Below, one piece after another: positions 44,124 to 53,766 of a stretch of 64,000 nucleotides of DNA. This stretch comes from DMER64 sp964542305 (GTDB taxonomy: Bacteria; Bacteroidota; Bacteroidia; Bacteroidales; UBA932). The notes under the pieces were generated by a model. The model did not search any database, was not told the DNA's origin, and worked only from the letters and a program-made list of their open reading frames with translations. A program made the translations under genes and the position numbers. Numbering within the stretch: the first letter of the stretch is position 1; the number at the start of each line of letters is the position of its first letter. Where the stretch lies: the NCBI GenBank assembly GCA_964542305.1, contig CAZITX010000007.1, positions 1 to 64,000 on the forward strand, written 5' to 3'.

Positions 44124-45747
44124 TACTACGTTTGGGGGTCTTTTCAAAAGCTTCCGGCTGCAGTTCAATTTTATGTATCCGGCTGAATACCGGCAGCAAC
44201 ATATTCAACCGCATACGGTTTTCTTCCATCAGCTGGGCCAGATTCATTGTATCCAGTGATTCCTGGGAAACCCGGTCGTAATCGGGAAATACCAGTGCCA
44301 CCAGTTTTTTGTCCCTTTCCACAACAATAGACTCTACCACATAAGGCTGGTTGTTTAGTTTGTCTTCAATTTCCTCGGGATAAATATTCTGCCCGTTTGC
44401 CCCGATGATCAGGTTTTTGCTGCGGCCTTTAATAAATATGTTGTTGTTCTTGTCTATAAGACCCAGGTCTCCGGTACGGAGCCATCCGTCTTTGGTAAAA
44501 GCGGCAGCCGTAGCTTCCGGATTCTTGTAGTACCCTATCATCACGTTGTCTCCACGCGCCTGCAATTCTCCCACTATGGTGTGAGGATCGTCTGAATCTA
44601 CTCTCAGAGACATTCTGTGTACGGGTTTCCCGCAGGATCCTTTTACGAATTTTTGGGTGTCTTCATAAGACAGCAACGGAGCACACTCGGTCATTCCGTA
44701 CCCTACAGTGTAAGGTAATTTAATGATCTTCATGAGGTCTTCCACTTCCTGGTTGATGGCAGCTCCGCCAATGACTATGGTTCTGATCTTGCCTCCGAAT
44801 GCGTGCAGTAATTTCTTCCTTATCTGCTTATGGATCACGGAAGCCAGCCCGGGGACCTTCATGATGGATTTGACTATGGGTTTACGGATGGTGGGGAACA
44901 CCGAGCTTTTGAATATTTTTTCAATGACCAGGGGCACGGTGATCAGCATGTATGGCTGCACGGTGGCCAGGGCATCCAGAAGAACCTTGGGTGACGGAAC
45001 CTTGCCGAGGAAGAAGACCTGAGTGCCTCCTGCCAACTGGTATATATATTCAAAGGCCATCCCGTACATGTGTGCCATTGGCAGCATTGATACGATATTG
45101 TCGCCCGGGCCGTTGGGCAGTTCACTCAAGCCAAATTGAATGTTCGAGCTGATGTTCCGGTAAGTTAGCATGACTCCCTTTGGAGCACTTGTTGTACCTG
45201 ATGTGTAATTGATCAGGGCCAGGTCGTCAAAATTGTCCGTAGGATAATTGACATTATCCGGGCCAAACCCGTCTGGATACTTTTCGTGAAACAAGGCATC
45301 CATATTATCGTCCGCTTCCTTTACGGCCTGGTTTTTAACATATGCTATCTGCCAATCTTCCAACACAACAACCAGCTCCAGAAGGGGCATGCGGGCAATG
45401 TCCGTTTTGTCCCATATCTCACGGCTTACGAAAAAGATACGTGATTCAGAGTGATCGGTTAACGTCATAATACTGTCTGGAAGAAAATCGTTCAGCAACG
45501 GTACGGCAACCGCTTCATATGAGGTGGCCGCCATGAAAGCAATACCCCATTCAGCACTGTTGGGACCGCACAAAGCGACTTTATCTCCTTTTTTTAATCC
45601 CATTTTCTCAAACAGGATATGGTAACGGGCGATCTTGCTCGCCATTTCGCCATACGTGTAGGAATTCTTTTTATAGTTAGTAAGCGCAGGCATATCCCAG
45701 GCACTAACTATACTGTTGTGGATGTATTCCAGATAATGAGTTTTCAT
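44101..45747 (-). CDS. AMP-dependent acyl-CoA/acid ligase (FadD-like)
   Basis: A 548-aa adenylate-forming enzyme. INYTSGTTSAPKGVMLTY is the P-loop, GYGMTECAPLLSYE the A5 motif, GWLRTGDLGLID the ATP-binding aspartate region, and GRSKNLIIGANGQNIYP the hinge. The catalytic C-terminal lysine is probably in KTPKRSIKRFLY. It resembles long-chain fatty-acid ligases of Bacteroidota. It lies downstream of the lysine operon but beyond a probable terminator, and no TAnnTTTG box is seen before it. Substrate unknown; a role in using fermentation acids or exogenous fatty acids is possible. Confidence 0.9.
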   Translation of the reverse strand: MKTHYLEYIHNSIVSAWDMPALTNYKKNSYTYGEMASKIARYHILFEKMGLKKGDKVALCGPNSAEWGIAFMAATSYEAVAVPLLNDFLPDSIMTLTDHSESRIFFVSREIWDKTDIARMPLLELVVVLEDWQIAYVKNQAVKEADDNMDALFHEKYPDGFGPDNVNYPTDNFDDLALINYTSGTTSAPKGVMLTYRNISSNIQFGLSELPNGPGDNIVSMLPMAHMYGMAFEYIYQLAGGTQVFFLGKVPSPKVLLDALATVQPYMLITVPLVIEKIFKSSVFPTIRKPIVKSIMKVPGLASVIHKQIRKKLLHAFGGKIRTIVIGGAAINQEVEDLMKIIKLPYTVGYGMTECAPLLSYEDTQKFVKGSCGKPVHRMSLRVDSDDPHTIVGELQARGDNVMIGYYKNPEATAAAFTKDGWLRTGDLGLIDKNNNIFIKGRSKNLIIGANGQNIYPEEIEDKLNNQPYVVESIVVERDKKLVALVFPDYDRVSQESLDTMNLAQLMEENRMRLNMLLPVFSRIHKIELQPEAFEKTPKRSIKRFLYK

Positions 45748-45794
45748 AACCAGTATTTTTTTTTAATACGGTTAAAAATATGTATTTTTTTTGA

Positions 45795-45832
45795 ATAAAA
45801 AACCCTGTAATTTTCAGAATTATTGCAGGTTT
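45795..45832 (-). terminator. Probable intrinsic terminator of the lysine operon
   Basis: On the minus strand AACCTGCAATAATT, a four-base loop and AAATTACAGGGTT can pair as an interrupted hairpin overlapping the thiolase stop, followed by TTTTATTC. It would separate the operon from the ligase gene. Confidence 0.45.
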
Positions 45833-47025
45833 CTGAGGATCAGGGCGGTACCCATTCCTCCTCCTATACATAAAGAGGCCAGCCCGTACGTGGAACCTCG
45901 TTTTTTCATTTCATAAAGCAGGGTAACGGTTATGCGGTTTCCGGAAGCACCTATGGGATGACCCAGTGCAATGGCCCCGCCGTTCACATTACAATGCGCA
46001 TTGAACCATTCACGGTCCACACCCTGCTGTTGCTTCAATTCATGCATAACTCCCAGGGACTGGGCTGCAAATGCCTCATTAAGTTCTACCAGGTCCATTT
46101 GGTCCAGGGACATTTCTGCACGTTTGAGGGCTTTGTCCACGGCAGGAACCGGACCCATTCCCATATAGGCAGGATCGACTCCGCCTTGTCCTGTAGCTAT
46201 GATCTGTGCCATGGGTTTGAAGCCCAATTCTTTTACGGCCTGCTCCGAAGCCAGCAATACAAAGGATGCTCCATCGTTGATCCCTGAGGAATTCCCGGCT
46301 GTTACGGTTCCGTCTTTTTTGAATGCGGGACGCAGGGTGGCCATTTTTTCCAGAGTGGTATTCCTGTTGGGGTATTCGTCGGTATCGAAGTCCACCAGCT
46401 CTTTCTTGCGTTTGATTTGAACAGGTACGATCTCGTCTTTGAATCTGCCCCCGTCAATGGCACTGATAGCTTTTTGCTGGGATGCAAAAGCAAAGGCATC
46501 CTGCTCTTCCCGTGTTATATTGTATTTTTCAGCAATATTTTCAGCAGTGATCCCCATATGGTAATTCCCGAAAGCATCGGTCAGACCGTCGGTAACCATA
46601 TGGTCAACAGCCTTGAAATCGCCCATTTTTATACCTTCCCTGACTCCCTGCAAAACAAAGCCGGCCGAAGACATGTTTTCCACGCCGCCTGCCAGAATGA
46701 TACGTGCGTGGCCGCACAGGATGGATTCGTATCCGTTTATTATAGATTTCATACCGCTCCCGCAGATCATGTTGACCCCGTAAGCAGGAACAGAATCAGG
46801 AATTCCTGCATTAATTGAAGCCTGACGCGCAATTCCCTGTTTTTGTCCTGCCATCAGAATATTTCCGACTATCACCTCATCTATCAGGGAAGGATCCAAA
46901 CGGGTCTCTTCCAGTATGTTTTTGATCACAACTGTCGCCAAATCTGCCGGGCTGACACCGGTTAATGATCCCAACATCTTACCAATAGCTGTACGTTTGG
47001 CTGCAATGATATACACTTTTTCCAT
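45820..47025 (-). CDS. Acetyl-CoA C-acetyltransferase (thiolase)
   Basis: A 401-aa biosynthetic/degradative thiolase. The nucleophile is C88 in NMICGSGMKS. NVNGGAIALGHPIGASG has the catalytic histidine and SLCIGGGMGTA the second cysteine. It is the last gene of the lysine operon, 21 bases after CoA-transferase B. Here it would split acetoacetyl-CoA into two acetyl-CoA. That fits a pathway in which 3-aminobutyryl-CoA is transaminated to acetoacetyl-CoA instead of being deaminated to crotonyl-CoA. Confidence 0.94.
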   Translation of the reverse strand: MEKVYIIAAKRTAIGKMLGSLTGVSPADLATVVIKNILEETRLDPSLIDEVIVGNILMAGQKQGIARQASINAGIPDSVPAYGVNMICGSGMKSIINGYESILCGHARIILAGGVENMSSAGFVLQGVREGIKMGDFKAVDHMVTDGLTDAFGNYHMGITAENIAEKYNITREEQDAFAFASQQKAISAIDGGRFKDEIVPVQIKRKKELVDFDTDEYPNRNTTLEKMATLRPAFKKDGTVTAGNSSGINDGASFVLLASEQAVKELGFKPMAQIIATGQGGVDPAYMGMGPVPAVDKALKRAEMSLDQMDLVELNEAFAAQSLGVMHELKQQQGVDREWFNAHCNVNGGAIALGHPIGASGNRITVTLLYEMKKRGSTYGLASLCIGGGMGTALILRNLQ

Positions 47026-47046
47026 AATAAATTGATTTTATATTAA

Positions 47047-47700
47047 TTACATTTCTTTTAGATCGTTTGACACAATGAGCTTGCAACCTGTGGCCTCCTG
47101 CACCTGTTCAAGTGTGAATTCGGAATTGATCTCCTGCAAGACCAACCCTTCCGAAGTAACATCCATAACTCCCATTTCGGTAATAATACGATCTACCTGA
47201 CCTGCGGCAGTCAAGGGTAATGTACATTCTTCCAATATTTTATGATTTCCCTTGGCAGTGTGTTCCATAGTGACCAATACTTTTTTGGCCCCTGTTACCA
47301 GGTCCATGGCCCCTCCCATTCCGGGTGTTTTTTTGCCCGGTATGCACCAATTGGCTATGTTCCCTTTTTCATCTACCTGGAGCGATCCAAGAATAGTCAC
47401 ATCTACATGGCCGCCACGGATGATTGAAAAAGAAATGGATGAATCAAAACAGGATGCTCCTGCTTTCAAGGTAATGGGGCCGCCGCCGGCATCAATCAGA
47501 TTCGGATCTTCATTACCGGGTGCGGGCGGATTTCCCATCCCAAGACATCCGTTTTCAGATTGCATAATTACTTTCACTTCGGCAGGTAAATATTTGAGTA
47601 CCTGTGTAGGCAGTCCTATTCCCAGGTTAACAACGTCTCCGTCTTTTAATTCTTTTGCCGCACGACGGGCAATGGTTTCCCTGATTTGATTCTTGTCCAT
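47047..47700 (-). CDS. atoA: Acetoacetate:acyl-CoA CoA-transferase, beta subunit
   Basis: A 217-aa family I CoA-transferase B subunit. VNLGIGLPTQVLKYLP is the N-terminal signature and IMQSENGCLGMGNPP holds the catalytic glutamate (SENG). It transfers CoA between acetoacetate (made by Kce) and another acyl-CoA. The partner alpha subunit is encoded at 56955-57602, the first gene of the operon, about 9 kb away, which is unusual for these normally adjacent genes. A pentanucleotide repeat lies 26 bases upstream of its start. Confidence 0.93.
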   Translation of the reverse strand: MDKNQIRETIARRAAKELKDGDVVNLGIGLPTQVLKYLPAEVKVIMQSENGCLGMGNPPAPGNEDPNLIDAGGGPITLKAGASCFDSSISFSIIRGGHVDVTILGSLQVDEKGNIANWCIPGKKTPGMGGAMDLVTGAKKVLVTMEHTAKGNHKILEECTLPLTAAGQVDRIITEMGVMDVTSEGLVLQEINSEFTLEQVQEATGCKLIVSNDLKEM

Positions 47701-47725
47701 GTTTCGTTACTTATTTGAATGATTA

Positions 47726-47750
47726 TTTTATTTTATTTTATTTTATTTTA
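47726..47750. repeat. Pentanucleotide tandem repeat (TTTTA)x5
   Basis: Five perfect TTTTA units (AATAA-type on the coding strand: TAAAA). The kamE stop codon lies inside the repeat and the rest sits in the 42-base gap before atoA. It is the only simple repeat of this kind noticed in the window. Copy-number change would alter kamE-atoA spacing. Confidence 0.9.
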
Positions 47751-48531
47751 TGTTTCTTTTTACATACTCCTGTGCTACGTAGGAGGCCAGGTCATCTGCA
47801 TACGTATTGACGCCAAATCCGGCATCAAACCCAATTTCCCTTGCCAATTCGTGAGAGATGCGCGGACCCCCGCACACCAGGATCATGCGATCCCGGATGC
47901 CTTCGGCCTCGGACATTTCAATGAATTCGGTACAATTTTTCACGTGGATGTCTTTCTGTGTTACCGTTTGCGATACCAGGATCGCATCGGCTTTTAATTC
48001 AATTGCTTTGGCTATAAGCTCTTCGTTTGTTACCTGGGATCCCAGGTTGTAAGCCTCTATCATTTCATAGCGTTCCAGCCCGTAATGGCCTGCATAGCCT
48101 TTCATATTGATGATGGCATCTATGCCAACGGTGTGTGCATCGGTACCGGTACTGGCACCCACCATGACCAATTTACGTCCTATGTGTTCCCTTATGTACT
48201 CATCCGCCTGGTGCATATCCATTACGGTACTTTCCACTTTGGGAACGTAGATATCTTTAAAATTAACCGTATGCTGCAGGTTGCCGTAACAATTGAAAAA
48301 AGTAAATCCCGGGGTCAGTTCCCTGGAAAAAACCACCTGCGGGTTGTCCATCCCCATACTTCGCAACAACTGTTTGGCGGCTTCAATGGCCTCAGGACCT
48401 GTCGGTACAGGCAAGGTAAAGCTTAATTGTACCTTGCCGTCGTTCATGGTATCCCCGTAGGGCTTAACTTTTTCCAGATCCAGTGTTTTGTCAAAATCCT
48501 GGACTTCTGTTGAATACAATCCTCCACTCAT
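47743..48531 (-). CDS. kamE: Lysine 5,6-aminomutase beta subunit (B12-binding)
   Basis: A 262-aa subunit of the adenosylcobalamin- and PLP-dependent enzyme that moves the terminal amino group of beta-lysine to give 3,5-diaminohexanoate. DAHTVGIDAI is the DxHxxG cobalamin motif with H133, and K144 in NMKGYAGHYGLERY corresponds to the PLP-binding lysine known in the clostridial enzyme. It starts 2 bases after kamD. Its stop is within the TTTTA repeat. Confidence 0.96.
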   Translation of the reverse strand: MSGGLYSTEVQDFDKTLDLEKVKPYGDTMNDGKVQLSFTLPVPTGPEAIEAAKQLLRSMGMDNPQVVFSRELTPGFTFFNCYGNLQHTVNFKDIYVPKVESTVMDMHQADEYIREHIGRKLVMVGASTGTDAHTVGIDAIINMKGYAGHYGLERYEMIEAYNLGSQVTNEELIAKAIELKADAILVSQTVTQKDIHVKNCTEFIEMSEAEGIRDRMILVCGGPRISHELAREIGFDAGFGVNTYADDLASYVAQEYVKRNIK

Positions 48532-48533
48532 AA

Positions 48534-50090
48534 TTATTTCTTTCCTTTTAACAATTCAATATAGGGGTTAAAATAGACAGCGGATTTCCGGGTAACTCCA
48601 TCCAGCCCCTTTCCTCCTTCCTTAGGTCTGCGTACATTGGCAAAATATCCCTTTTCCAGGGCCGTAAACAGGCCTTCTTCTTTCATCTTTTCCAGCAGGT
48701 CGCAGGCATCTGCCAATACCCTGGCAGCTCTGTTTCGTATAATGCCGTCCTGTTTGAATTCCACCTCGTCGCCGATATTTCTGAAACTGGTGAAAATGTA
48801 ACGGGCGTTTTCTATGGAAAGGTACCTGTCGCTCATAAAAGGTGTGTGAATGGCCTCAGTGGGCATTCCAAGCAGCTGGATCCCCTGGTTCGTCCATATT
48901 CCGGCAATATTAAACAGGGCATCCTGTATATGACCCCTGAAAATATTCCCGGTCATGAATTTTGTGGGAGGCATGTATTTCAGGGGGGCTTTCGGAAAAA
49001 TCTCACGCAACATCCAGGCCTGTGCCAGTTCAAAGAGAAAAGCATTTTCCAGCTCCGGATCCATCTCGAAAGCATGTCCAAGGCCCATCTGTTCCTCCGG
49101 AAGACCGGCAATCAGGGCCAATTGCTCATTTATAAAATCCGAGGCCAGGACCGTGTGTGCTTCTTCAAAAGCATCTGCCGTTGTCAGGTAATTGTCTTCG
49201 CCAGTGTTGATGATCACACCGGCAAAGCCGTTGATTATCCTTGAAAAATACTGGTCAATCAAAGTACGTTGCATATTAATATCCCTGAACAATATCCCGT
49301 ACAGGGCATCGTTCAGCATGACATCCATACCTTCAAAAGCTCCCATTACGGCTATCTCAGGCATACAGAGACCCGAGCAGTAATTGCACAAGCGGATATA
49401 CCTTCCTACTTCATCCCCCACCTCATCCAGAGCCTTACGCATGATCCTGAAATTTTCCTGGGTGGCGTACGTACCTCCGAAGCCTTCTGTGGTAGCCCCG
49501 TAGGGCACATAATCCAGCAAAGACTGTCCGGTGGTCCTTATAACTGCAATTATATCGGCTCCCTGGCGGGCTGCTGCCTGCGCCTGAAGGGCATCTTCGT
49601 AAATGTTACCGGTAGCTACAATAACGTATAAATACGGCCGGGGACCTTCTCCCAGTTTTTCTATCCGGTCTTCCCTGGAACTTCTTTTATCCTTTATGCG
49701 TGAAATACTTTCGCCAATATATGGTTCAAGCACACGGCTGATATCTTCTTTAGTATGCAGAGAGTAACGGGAAAAATCAAACGTTCCTGCAGCAATGTCC
49801 AGGACGATCTGACCGGGGGTGCTGCCCGTTTCCAAAATTACGTTTCCCAGGAAATGCAATACGCCATCGGCCAGCATCCCTCTTTCCTTCAATGCATCCA
49901 CCAAAAGGTTGGGCAACGGAATGCCTTCCCTGTCCACGCCGTCTACACCCATGAGCCGGCACAAGGTTCTTTCCACGCTGACCGTTGTGAAATTTTCAAC
50001 AAAACGCTGGACCTGGTCCGCAATTTCCCCGGCGGTTTTCCGGGCTTCTTCCACTTTTTTAAAATCAAGTCCTAATTTAGATTCTCTCAT
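48534..50090 (-). CDS. kamD: Lysine 5,6-aminomutase alpha subunit
   Basis: A 518-aa TIM-barrel subunit that binds PLP phosphate and the substrate together with KamE. Blocks typical of KamD are VIVATGNIYEDALQAQAAA, DIIAVIRTTGQSLLDYVP and YGATTEGFGGTYATQENF. GEDNYLTTADAFEEAHTV is in the barrel. The start overlaps the kamC stop by ATGA. Length is the usual for the family. The reaction requires B12, so the host must make or import cobalamin. Confidence 0.96.
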   Translation of the reverse strand: MRESKLGLDFKKVEEARKTAGEIADQVQRFVENFTTVSVERTLCRLMGVDGVDREGIPLPNLLVDALKERGMLADGVLHFLGNVILETGSTPGQIVLDIAAGTFDFSRYSLHTKEDISRVLEPYIGESISRIKDKRSSREDRIEKLGEGPRPYLYVIVATGNIYEDALQAQAAARQGADIIAVIRTTGQSLLDYVPYGATTEGFGGTYATQENFRIMRKALDEVGDEVGRYIRLCNYCSGLCMPEIAVMGAFEGMDVMLNDALYGILFRDINMQRTLIDQYFSRIINGFAGVIINTGEDNYLTTADAFEEAHTVLASDFINEQLALIAGLPEEQMGLGHAFEMDPELENAFLFELAQAWMLREIFPKAPLKYMPPTKFMTGNIFRGHIQDALFNIAGIWTNQGIQLLGMPTEAIHTPFMSDRYLSIENARYIFTSFRNIGDEVEFKQDGIIRNRAARVLADACDLLEKMKEEGLFTALEKGYFANVRRPKEGGKGLDGVTRKSAVYFNPYIELLKGKK

Positions 50091-51484
50091 TTCAAATACT
50101 TCTTTGCCGTGTCAATAAAAGATCCGTTAACTCCCAGCAGGCGCGCAATATTGAGTGCTTCCAGGGGAACGGATCCTCCTTTATCTTCTATCAAACTGTA
50201 ATTCATATAACGGTACATTTGGAGCGGATCAAGACGTCCTTTCACATTAGTGCCCTCAAAACCGGCCACCCGTAATTTCCTGCAAGAAAGTCCCAGGTCT
50301 CCGTAATGGGTACTTATCAGGGACATCACGTGGTGCTTTTCCAGGTATTCAACCAGGGCACATAAAATGGCCGCCCCTTCTGCGGGATTGGTGGTCCGGG
50401 CAGGTTCATCCGCTAAAACAAGCATTTCTGTCCCTGCGGCCATATTGGCCATTATCCGGTCCAAATCCAGCATTTCTGCCGCAAACGATGACAACCCCCT
50501 GTATTGGTCCTGTTTGTCTCCTATGACAAGAAAAACGTCCTTTACAAGGGAAATTGACGCTTTTTGTGCAGGAACAAAGAAAGAAAACTGGGTAAGGGCC
50601 TGGATCATGGCCAGTGTTTTTAAAACCACCGTTTTACCGCTCATATTTGCCCCGGTAAGCAAACAGGGCTTCCGGTATAATGTGACCGATACCGGCTGGA
50701 ACGATCCTCCTGCGTTTTCAAGGTTATCGGCGATAGCCGGATTAACCATTCCTTCAACTGACAATACGCCGGGTTGATCCCCGGGAACGGTTACCGGTCT
50801 TGACATGTTGTATAAGAGAGCCAGTTTCGCTTTGGCAAACCATATCTCCATTCGTGCAAGCCGGTCAAAATTTTCCTGCAAATCCGGGTAAAATTCAGAC
50901 AATTGCAGGGACAGTTTTTCCCTGACAGCCAGTTCCTCTTTCTGAATAATATCCTGAAGCTGATCCCATTTGCCGGGATCCCTTCCGGGATCGGTTTCCG
51001 TGACCTGTTGACGCGCAGCGGCGAGCGATTTGCTGTAGGAATCGTAAATGGAAAAAGAAACGGTCCCGGTAGTATCAGGATCCAGAATATGAAAAGCTTC
51101 CTGTAAAGGAAACAGGCGTTCGTAAGAAAAGCCGGCCTGATCGCATAATTTTCCCGCATCGGAACAAAGAACCACAAAATACTTGATCTCAAATAGTTCC
51201 ACCTCATCCAGAGTGCGTTTTTCTTTTAACTCTGCCAGCGATCCCCGGATGTCATGTACACGGGAAAAAAGATGCTGCAGTTGCATCATGACAGGCTTTG
51301 CTTTTTGATCAGAAAGAATTTCACAGGCTTTCTGCAGAATATCAAAATTTTGTTCCAGCTCATCCCTGTCCGTGGAAAAAGGCATCTGCATCAGGTAACG
51401 GCGTACCCGGGAACCGGTGAGTTCCATTTTATCGGCCAGGTATTTCAGACCGTCTATTCTTTCGCTAAACCGGGCAAAATTCAT
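50087..51484 (-). CDS. kamC: MutS-like ATPase of lysine aminomutase cluster (KamC)
   Basis: A 465-aa protein with only the MutS core and ATPase parts: coiled helices in residues about 1-230, then Walker A LLTGANMSGKTVVLKT and Walker B LVLADEPARTTNPAEG, and the STHYGDL switch. The mismatch-recognition and connector domains of MutS are absent. Homologues sit between kamB and kamD in other lysine fermenters and have been suggested to help the aminomutase, for example in reactivation. It overlaps both neighbours by four bases. Specific function is unproven. Confidence 0.85.
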   Translation of the reverse strand: MNFARFSERIDGLKYLADKMELTGSRVRRYLMQMPFSTDRDELEQNFDILQKACEILSDQKAKPVMMQLQHLFSRVHDIRGSLAELKEKRTLDEVELFEIKYFVVLCSDAGKLCDQAGFSYERLFPLQEAFHILDPDTTGTVSFSIYDSYSKSLAAARQQVTETDPGRDPGKWDQLQDIIQKEELAVREKLSLQLSEFYPDLQENFDRLARMEIWFAKAKLALLYNMSRPVTVPGDQPGVLSVEGMVNPAIADNLENAGGSFQPVSVTLYRKPCLLTGANMSGKTVVLKTLAMIQALTQFSFFVPAQKASISLVKDVFLVIGDKQDQYRGLSSFAAEMLDLDRIMANMAAGTEMLVLADEPARTTNPAEGAAILCALVEYLEKHHVMSLISTHYGDLGLSCRKLRVAGFEGTNVKGRLDPLQMYRYMNYSLIEDKGGSVPLEALNIARLLGVNGSFIDTAKKYLK

Positions 51485-52497
51485 CCTTCCAATTTTTTAA
51501 TGTCGTAAACAGGAATATTCACTTCCTTTTGTATTCTGGCTGTCAATTCTTCAGAATTCAACCGGTAACCCTGTGGCGAGACCGGATTTACACAAACAGC
51601 CAGCAAACGGGTACTGAACAACTGGAAAATGCGACCTCCTTTACGCAGAAACGAGTATAAAACACGCGGATCGGCAAAAATACGTGAAAAATCCCTTATA
51701 TAGAGCTCCGTTTTTCCGACTTCTTTTCCCTCTCCCAGGGTTTTCAGCAATGCGTTACTTACGGCTCCCGGAACGTAAATCCTGTTTTGGCACTTGCCCA
51801 ATACTTCCCTGACCTGTTCCGGGATCAATGCCGATTCCACACCCGGATCCGTTATTTCCCCATCGGCAGTAATACCCCGTATGCCGCGCGTTATATGCTC
51901 CAGCTTTTTTTTGAGGGATTCACCGGCCAGGGGAAGGTGTACGGTATCATACACAAAACGCGTCCTTTCTGCCAATGTGCTCATATTTAATGAATAAGCA
52001 GCTCCCACAGCCAGTATCATGGATTCAGTAACTGCAGGAGAAGCAGGACTTAAGCGTGATATGGCTCCGTCCACCAGGCATATGTCAACGGAAAAGTTAC
52101 GGGGCATTTCACGTACCCAGTTTTGCAATAAGATCGTATCCGAAGGACCGGCCAGGATCATCTTTCCTTTTTCCAGGGCCCGTGCAGTGACCATTTTACC
52201 CAACACAGTGGTGTAAGGAAGCACTTCGCATATTTCGGCCCTGAAACGTTTTGCCTTATAATAGGAAGCCACTGTGGTAAAATACATTCCTTTTTCCAGG
52301 AATATCTCGGGTTTGGGGGTGGCCGTTACCCGGTCCACCCCTTCCCCGTCAATACCGACTGAAGTAACGGCTATGAGTTTTTGCCTTTGATCCAGCTTCT
52401 CCATTACATACCTCAGACATTCGGTCTTTCCGGTATTTTTACCCAATCCGACAACCGACAGACTGCCGTAACGGATGATCTGATCGATAAAAGGCAT
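51481..52497 (-). CDS. kamB: P-loop protein of lysine aminomutase cluster (KamB)
   Basis: A 338-aa soluble protein with an N-terminal P-loop GLGKNTGKTE (about residues 17-26), followed by AVTSVGIDGEGVD and IFLEKGMYFTTVASYY. A second nucleotide-site-like stretch is VDICLVDGAISRLSPASP. The family is found almost only next to kamC/kamD/kamE, so it is presumed to assist the B12 enzyme (cofactor loading or repair). It lies 8 bases after kamA and overlaps kamC. The activity has not been shown. Confidence 0.82.
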   Translation of the reverse strand: MPFIDQIIRYGSLSVVGLGKNTGKTECLRYVMEKLDQRQKLIAVTSVGIDGEGVDRVTATPKPEIFLEKGMYFTTVASYYKAKRFRAEICEVLPYTTVLGKMVTARALEKGKMILAGPSDTILLQNWVREMPRNFSVDICLVDGAISRLSPASPAVTESMILAVGAAYSLNMSTLAERTRFVYDTVHLPLAGESLKKKLEHITRGIRGITADGEITDPGVESALIPEQVREVLGKCQNRIYVPGAVSNALLKTLGEGKEVGKTELYIRDFSRIFADPRVLYSFLRKGGRIFQLFSTRLLAVCVNPVSPQGYRLNSEELTARIQKEVNIPVYDIKKLEG

Positions 52498-52505
52498 TCA
52501 GTAGC

Positions 52506-53753
52506 TTACTTCTTATGGTTGCGTTCTTTTCTTTGCAAATAGGAAGGTTCAAGCGACAATTGCTGTCCCTGCAATATCCCGGAAACCCCTTCCAGCGGAA
52601 CTTTGTCTTTGCATTTTTCGCAAACACATTCGTTTTTATAATCCAGTGGTTCCGTATACGTAGTGATAACTCCCTCATAATTACGCAACACCATTCTTCC
52701 GGGAGCCTGGCTGATCACGTAAGTGGGCATAACAGGAATTTTTCCGCCGCCACCGGGGGCATCTACTACAAAAGTAGGCACTGAATAACCCGATGTATGT
52801 CCACGCAATCCTTCAATGATCTCTATTCCTTTGGAAATGGGTGTTCTGAAATGCTCCAGACCCATGGACAGATCGCACTGATAGATGTAGTATGGACGTA
52901 CTCGGATCATAACCAGTTTGTGGACCAGTTCTTTCATAGTGTGCACGCAATCGTTTACTCCGCGCAGCAACACCGTCTGATTGCCCAAAGGGAAACCGGC
53001 ATCTGCCATTCTTTCACAGGCAGCTTTGGAAGTCGGTGTGATCTCGTTGGGGTGGTTGAAATGGGTGTTGATCCATATGGGATGGTACTTACGGAGCATA
53101 TCCAGGAGCTCGGGTGTAATACGCTGCGGGCATACTACCGGGGTACGTGTTCCAATCCGGATGATCTCAACGTGAGGGATCTCGCGCAAACGGGATATGA
53201 TGGATTCCAGCCGGGCATCGCTCATGGTCAGGGGATCTCCGCCGGAAAGAAGTACGTCCCTTACCTGGGGTGTACGTGCTATGTAATCGATCGCCTGTTG
53301 TATCCTGTCGCTGGATGCTTCGTGGTCTTTCTGTCCGGCAAAACGGCGTCTTGTGCAATGACGGCAATACATGGAACACTGGTCCGTTACCAGGAAAAGC
53401 ACCCTGTCCGGATACCTGTGTGTCAGGCCCGGTACCGGGGAGTCTTCATCTTCGTGCAACGGATCCAGCAAATCAGCGGGTGAACGGTACATTTCCTTTT
53501 TTGTGGGAATGGCCTGTTTACGAACCGGACAAGTGGGATCGTCCGGATCTATCAGGCTCAGGTAATACGGAGTAATGGCCATACGGAGCAATTTGAGTGA
53601 TTGGTGAATGGCCTCTTCTTCTTCCGGAGTAAGTGTAATGTACTTCCTGAGTTGTTCCAGGTTAACAATACGGTTGCGAACCTGCCATTTCCAGTCGTTC
53701 CACTCCTGATCCGTTACGTTGGGAAACAATTGTTCTCTTCTTGTTTCTTTCAT
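52506..53753 (-). CDS. kamA: Lysine 2,3-aminomutase
   Basis: A 415-aa radical SAM, PLP enzyme that converts L-lysine to L-beta-lysine, the first step of the pathway. The start is at MKETRREQLFPNV; the longer frame extends into the upstream gap. The cluster cysteines are C126, C130 and C133 in QCSMYCRHCTRRRF. The PLP lysine is K338 in APGGGGKIPVMP. Substrate aspartates correspond to D294 (QCD) and D331. The C-terminal CVCEKC is the zinc site. All key residues match the clostridial enzyme. Confidence 0.97.
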   Translation of the reverse strand: MKETRREQLFPNVTDQEWNDWKWQVRNRIVNLEQLRKYITLTPEEEEAIHQSLKLLRMAITPYYLSLIDPDDPTCPVRKQAIPTKKEMYRSPADLLDPLHEDEDSPVPGLTHRYPDRVLFLVTDQCSMYCRHCTRRRFAGQKDHEASSDRIQQAIDYIARTPQVRDVLLSGGDPLTMSDARLESIISRLREIPHVEIIRIGTRTPVVCPQRITPELLDMLRKYHPIWINTHFNHPNEITPTSKAACERMADAGFPLGNQTVLLRGVNDCVHTMKELVHKLVMIRVRPYYIYQCDLSMGLEHFRTPISKGIEIIEGLRGHTSGYSVPTFVVDAPGGGGKIPVMPTYVISQAPGRMVLRNYEGVITTYTEPLDYKNECVCEKCKDKVPLEGVSGILQGQQLSLEPSYLQRKERNHKK

Positions 53754-53766
53754 GTTAATAATTCTA

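Noticed and set aside
50087..51484. MutS-like gene as DNA mismatch repair
   Set aside because: Only the core and ATPase parts are present and it overlaps aminomutase genes on both sides; a metabolic accessory role is more likely.
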